Source: Eubacteriaceae bacterium
GTDB lineage: Bacteria > Bacillota > Clostridia > Eubacteriales > Eubacteriaceae
DNA length: 64,000 nucleotides
Reading direction: 5' to 3'
Assembly: GCA_012522805.1 (NCBI GenBank)
Contig: JAAYJS010000023.1
Coordinates: 57,976-121,975, forward strand
A program made the position numbers and the translations under genes. The notes beneath the pieces are model-generated. The model was not told where the DNA came from and did no database searches. It saw only the letters and a list, made by a program, of their open reading frames with translations. Below are positions 61,379 to 64,000 of this stretch, one piece after another. Position 1 is the first letter of the stretch, and each line of letters opens with the position of its first letter.

Positions 61379-61396
61379 TTTACAAAAATTTGTAAA
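61379..61396. promoter_or_regulatory. Perfect palindrome upstream of cooS
   Basis: TTTACAAA-AA-TTTGTAAA is an exact 18 bp inverted repeat 57 bp before the cooS start, next to a TACAAT that could be a -10. It has the symmetry of a repressor or activator operator. I cannot match it to Rex, CooA, Fur or NikR sites. Confidence 0.5.
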
Positions 61397-61437
61397 TGGT
61401 GTATCCTTACATGTAGTACTTAAATATTTGTTCGACT

Positions 61438-61472
61438 GCCCCCTACTTGCATCGCAAGTGGGGGCTTTTTTT
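61438..61472 (+). terminator. Terminator-shaped hairpin facing the plus strand
   Basis: GCCCCC-T-ACTTGC-ATC-GCAAGT-GGGGGC followed by TTTTTTT is a textbook intrinsic terminator, but on the plus strand, inside a minus-strand operon between acsE and cooS. On the minus strand it is a strong hairpin preceded by seven A. It could stop an antisense transcript or stabilise the acsE message. Confidence 0.75.
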
Positions 61473-61516
61473 ATGACTATTGGTTTAACCGCAAGTGGTT
61501 AGATGGGTCACTACGA

Positions 61517-62302
61517 TTAAAGTTCTAATAAAGAGTCTGCGTATAATACGTTGTTTTTAAAGATATCTGCAGCGACAATGGTTTCCATGAGTCTCTTGTC
61601 AAGCGGGTTGACGATTGCAGAGGAGAAACCACATTGCATCGCCATGGCACATAGAGTGGAATCCAATATCGTACGCAAGTGACTGGGTACACCGTTGGAG
61701 TTGTTACTTAAACCACCGGTTGTTTTGAGACCCATGTCCGTAATCATTTGGACTGCTTCTAGGACTTCTAATTGTTTTTCTTGCATGCCCTTAACAACGA
61801 GGAATAGCGGGTCAAACCACATGTCTTCCGGATCCATACCGTGCTCCATACCTCTTTCCAGTAATTCTGAACAGTATGCGATACGCTCGTCGTTGTCTGC
61901 GGGAATACCTTGTTTAGAACACAGGCAGATGCAGGCTGCATCGTTAGCAGCTGCTAAGTCCAAGTAACCGATACGGTCACCGGCGTCTGCTGAGTTAACC
62001 AAGGGTTTTCCTTTTTCACGATTGTAAACTTTTATACCCGCTTCTATGGCTTTCATGTTTGCGGTATCTAAAGCGAGAGGTACATTATCAAAGTTTTCCT
62101 GAAGAAGTTTAACACCCCATTGCATTAATTCTTCTCCATCTCTCTCTGCCGGTCCGATGTTTAAGTCTAAATAATCGGAGCCTGCATCCAATTGTTCTTT
62201 TGCACGTTTTAAAATTGGTTCCGGATCACGTTTATCAAACGCTTCGCGGATAACAGGAGAGATACAGTGAATTCTTTCACCAATGATTATAAATTTTGAC
62301 AT
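61517..62302 (-). CDS. acsE: Methyltetrahydrofolate:corrinoid protein methyltransferase
   Basis: AcsE moves the methyl group from methyl-THF to Co(I) of the corrinoid iron-sulfur protein. This 261-residue TIM barrel has the pterin-binding signature 'SDYLDLNIGPAERDGEELMQW', 'LALDTANMKAIEAGI', 'NSADAGDRIGYLDLAAANDAACICLC' and 'TTGGLSNNSNGVPSHLRTILDSTLCAMAMQCG' with the catalytic Asn. The start follows AAAGGGGAACACT. It lies between acsC and cooS. Confidence 0.95.
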   Translation of the reverse strand: MSKFIIIGERIHCISPVIREAFDKRDPEPILKRAKEQLDAGSDYLDLNIGPAERDGEELMQWGVKLLQENFDNVPLALDTANMKAIEAGIKVYNREKGKPLVNSADAGDRIGYLDLAAANDAACICLCSKQGIPADNDERIAYCSELLERGMEHGMDPEDMWFDPLFLVVKGMQEKQLEVLEAVQMITDMGLKTTGGLSNNSNGVPSHLRTILDSTLCAMAMQCGFSSAIVNPLDKRLMETIVAADIFKNNVLYADSLLEL

Positions 62303-62341
62303 AGTGTTCCCCTTTCGGAATGTTTATTATTTTATAGTTGT

Positions 62342-63688
62342 TTATGCGAGACCAGATAATTCTCTTAAATATTTCGGAATTTGCATTGCTTCTGGTGGTC
62401 CCACCAAAATCTCCCAATCCGGTAATGCTTCTTTGATATCGCCTTGAAGGACAGCAACCTTACCAGGTATGATGAGTTTTCTGCTCTTCGTTTTTTCTTC
62501 AATACCGCTATTCTTAATGAAGTCGGAGATCACACCGGAGCCGAAGCTGCCTGCTGCCCATGCGGTCAATACGGAGTAGCCGCCTGCGTCCGGAATTGCC
62601 AAGTATGCAGGTACTTTGGATCTTTCTATTTCGCCGGATACGGTAAAGTAGGTCAATGCAAAGTCTACGGTTAGCAATACCGGCGACTCGTCGTCTGCAT
62701 TGTTAAATTCATAGATGGTTGCTTCTACACGCATCGGTTTTTGCGGGTCGGTGTAGATGTTTTGTCTCATACCGAACAGAGCTAAAGCTGCCGGGTAGTC
62801 GACATCGTCCATTACGATAACGGAACCATAGCGAAGAATGAATGCAGATGTCATGGCAACTTGCAAGCTTCTATTGTCGCTTAATTGGTTGGTAAATACG
62901 ATTGACGGATAACCAAATGTTCTGTCTTTGTTTTTCAATGCAGATGTGCGAATATCTACAGCATTGCGATATGCATCTTTGATGCTCTTGCTACCGACGT
63001 TTAAGATCAGTTCTTTATAGCCCAATGCTTCGATTTTTTCCACAACATCGTGAAGTTCGGATAAACTGTCGGCAGAAACACCTAGAACCAGTTTGTTATC
63101 TTTAGCAATAGCAGTTACTGCTTCGTAATTTGCCGGTGTAGCGGCCATCAGGATACCCTTGGTATCTTTGATTACTGCTGCAGCTTCTTTTGCAACTGCT
63201 TCGTCTTCTACAACAGCCATGGGGATTCTGCCCATTTCTACTACTTTTTTCAGAAGTTCTAAGAATTTTGCCTGATCCGATGCATAGCGCACAGAGACGA
63301 CTTCGGCAAACATCATTTCGCCAATACGGTCGAATTTTACTTTTTCTAAGTTTGCAAATCTGGCGTCGTTGACTTCGTCAGATAAGGCGTCGGAAACTTC
63401 AGAAGCTAGGAGCGCTTTGCTGACATACGTTTTTTCATGTCTATACAACACGGTTTCTCCGCCCAAGTTGTGTTCTAGTTCTCCTACACCTACTTTGATT
63501 GTCTTCATAGGTGGTGCGGTTGCCTCGGACAATTGAGCCTTTGCATCTTCTGTAATATAAGGACATGCTTCAATTTGTGCCGCACCGGACGCAACTTTCA
63601 TGGAGAAAGCCATACATGTGGGGAAACCACATTCTTTACAATTTGTCTTCGGTGTTAATTTAAATATATCTAAACCTTTTACTGCCAT
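62342..63688 (-). CDS. acsC: Corrinoid iron-sulfur protein large subunit
   Basis: AcsC (gamma subunit) carries the [4Fe-4S] cluster and, with AcsD, the cobamide that takes methyl from AcsE to ACS. The cluster motif is at the N-terminus, 'TNCKECGFPTCMAFSMKVASGAAQIEACPY', followed by a TIM barrel and a C-terminal corrinoid-binding domain ('LTAWAAGSFGSGVISDFIKNSGIEEKTKSRKLIIPGKVAVLQGDIKEALPDWEILVGPPEAMQIPKYL'). Length 448 is normal. It starts 14 bp after the acsD remnant stop. Confidence 0.95.
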   Translation of the reverse strand: MAVKGLDIFKLTPKTNCKECGFPTCMAFSMKVASGAAQIEACPYITEDAKAQLSEATAPPMKTIKVGVGELEHNLGGETVLYRHEKTYVSKALLASEVSDALSDEVNDARFANLEKVKFDRIGEMMFAEVVSVRYASDQAKFLELLKKVVEMGRIPMAVVEDEAVAKEAAAVIKDTKGILMAATPANYEAVTAIAKDNKLVLGVSADSLSELHDVVEKIEALGYKELILNVGSKSIKDAYRNAVDIRTSALKNKDRTFGYPSIVFTNQLSDNRSLQVAMTSAFILRYGSVIVMDDVDYPAALALFGMRQNIYTDPQKPMRVEATIYEFNNADDESPVLLTVDFALTYFTVSGEIERSKVPAYLAIPDAGGYSVLTAWAAGSFGSGVISDFIKNSGIEEKTKSRKLIIPGKVAVLQGDIKEALPDWEILVGPPEAMQIPKYLRELSGLA

Positions 63689-63702
63689 TTTATACCACCT
63701 TC

Positions 63703-63834
63703 CTAACCTACTAAGCCTGCAATAAGCTCATTTAAAACTGCAACGGATTCAGGATGTCTTAACATCACTGCGTTGGATCCACCGACTAAGCAAGCTGTTG
63801 CAGTCGCTACTTCTAAATCCATACCTCTATGTTC
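63703..63834 (-). pseudogene. acsD: 3' end of corrinoid protein small subunit (acsD remnant)
   Basis: The last 43 codons read EHRGMDLEVATATACLVGG and SNAVMLRHPESVAVLNELIAGLVG, which fits the C-terminus of AcsD, the usual upstream partner of acsC. Before EHRG the frame meets TAA (63837-63835) and further stops, and the sequence stops resembling AcsD. The small subunit is normally about 310 residues, so it is broken here by insertion, deletion or misassembly. An intact copy must lie elsewhere if the pathway is functional. Confidence 0.7.
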
Positions 63835-64000
63835 TTACTCATTTTGATACAATTTTCAAATGCCTAAAAACGGCTGAAACGCCTTGAAAGAGCGGGATTT
63901 CAGCAGATTTACGCCTGTCAACTTTTGTAAAACTGAAGCGGTTTTTCACCTGTTTCAGATAATTGTTTTATTTAAGTTCGGAATTTTGCACCCCCTACCA
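63835..64000. other. Unrelated sequence interrupting acsD
   Basis: This stretch has no ORF in continuity with acsD. It has partial internal repeats (CGGCTGAAACGCC, GGGATTTCAGC, AAACTGAAGCGG, CCTGTTTCAG) of the kind seen at insertion-sequence ends. No transposase is visible before the window ends, so I cannot name an element. Confidence 0.35.

Overview
The window reads as a low-to-mid GC, Gram-positive, anaerobic acetogen of the class Clostridia. The evidence is a Wood-Ljungdahl carbonyl branch (acsC, acsE, Ni-CO dehydrogenase, cooC and two acetyl-CoA synthase genes) beside Firmicutes housekeeping blocks (prkC/prpC, sepF-ylmG-ylmH, spoVG, hemZ, rqcH). I cannot name the genus. Nearly every gene is on the minus strand; rqcH is the one clear plus-strand gene.

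Layout. 1-1700: a corrinoid/iron-type ABC transporter (partial permease and a binding lipoprotein broken by an in-frame TAA) under a recognisable cobalamin riboswitch with its own promoter and terminator. 1870-14600: a long operon read right to left, yicC-gmk-rpoZ-priA-def-fmt-yugP-rsmB-rlmN-prpC-prkC-rsgA-thiN; PriA has lost its ATPase motifs. 14600-21060: rqcH (+), then rluD-like, ylmH, ylmG, sepF, yggS, a HlyD-like membrane protein and tRNA-Pro(GGG). 21170-31000: rseC, aspS, hemZ, a metallo-beta-lactamase fold hydrolase, dtd, relA/spoT, apt, recJ. 31000-42500: secF, secD, queG, engB, lon, clpX, clpP, tig (in-frame TAA) and a PrsA-type foldase. 42500-51400: mfd, pth, prs (in-frame TAG), glmU, spoVG, a PurM-like protein (candidate cblS) and a VanY-type peptidase. 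51430-63840: the C1/nickel region.

The C1/nickel region is the most interesting part. Transcribed right to left it holds a 3' fragment of acsD, then acsC, acsE, cooS, cooC, acsB1 and a second acsB. The second acsB is fused in frame behind a histidine-rich tract (about 60 His in about 140 residues) and a small helical domain. A perfect Shine-Dalgarno sequence and an ATG lie inside the fused ORF exactly at the ACS start, so both a fusion protein and a free ACS could be made. Downstream come a CooT-type nickel protein, a DUF3842 protein and a 74-residue stand-alone relative of the helical domain. I infer a nickel storage/delivery module for the ACS A-cluster, partly built into the enzyme. Four related non-coding repeat copies flank the fused gene.

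A second theme is corrinoid supply and use: B12 riboswitch and transporter, candidate CblS, cobalamin-dependent QueG, and the AcsE/AcsC methyl-transfer pair. A third is unexplained nonsense: three otherwise intact genes (btuF-like, tig, prs) each carry one in-frame stop, and acsD is cut by unrelated sequence at the window edge. Sequencing error, strain decay and recoding cannot be separated from this sequence alone.
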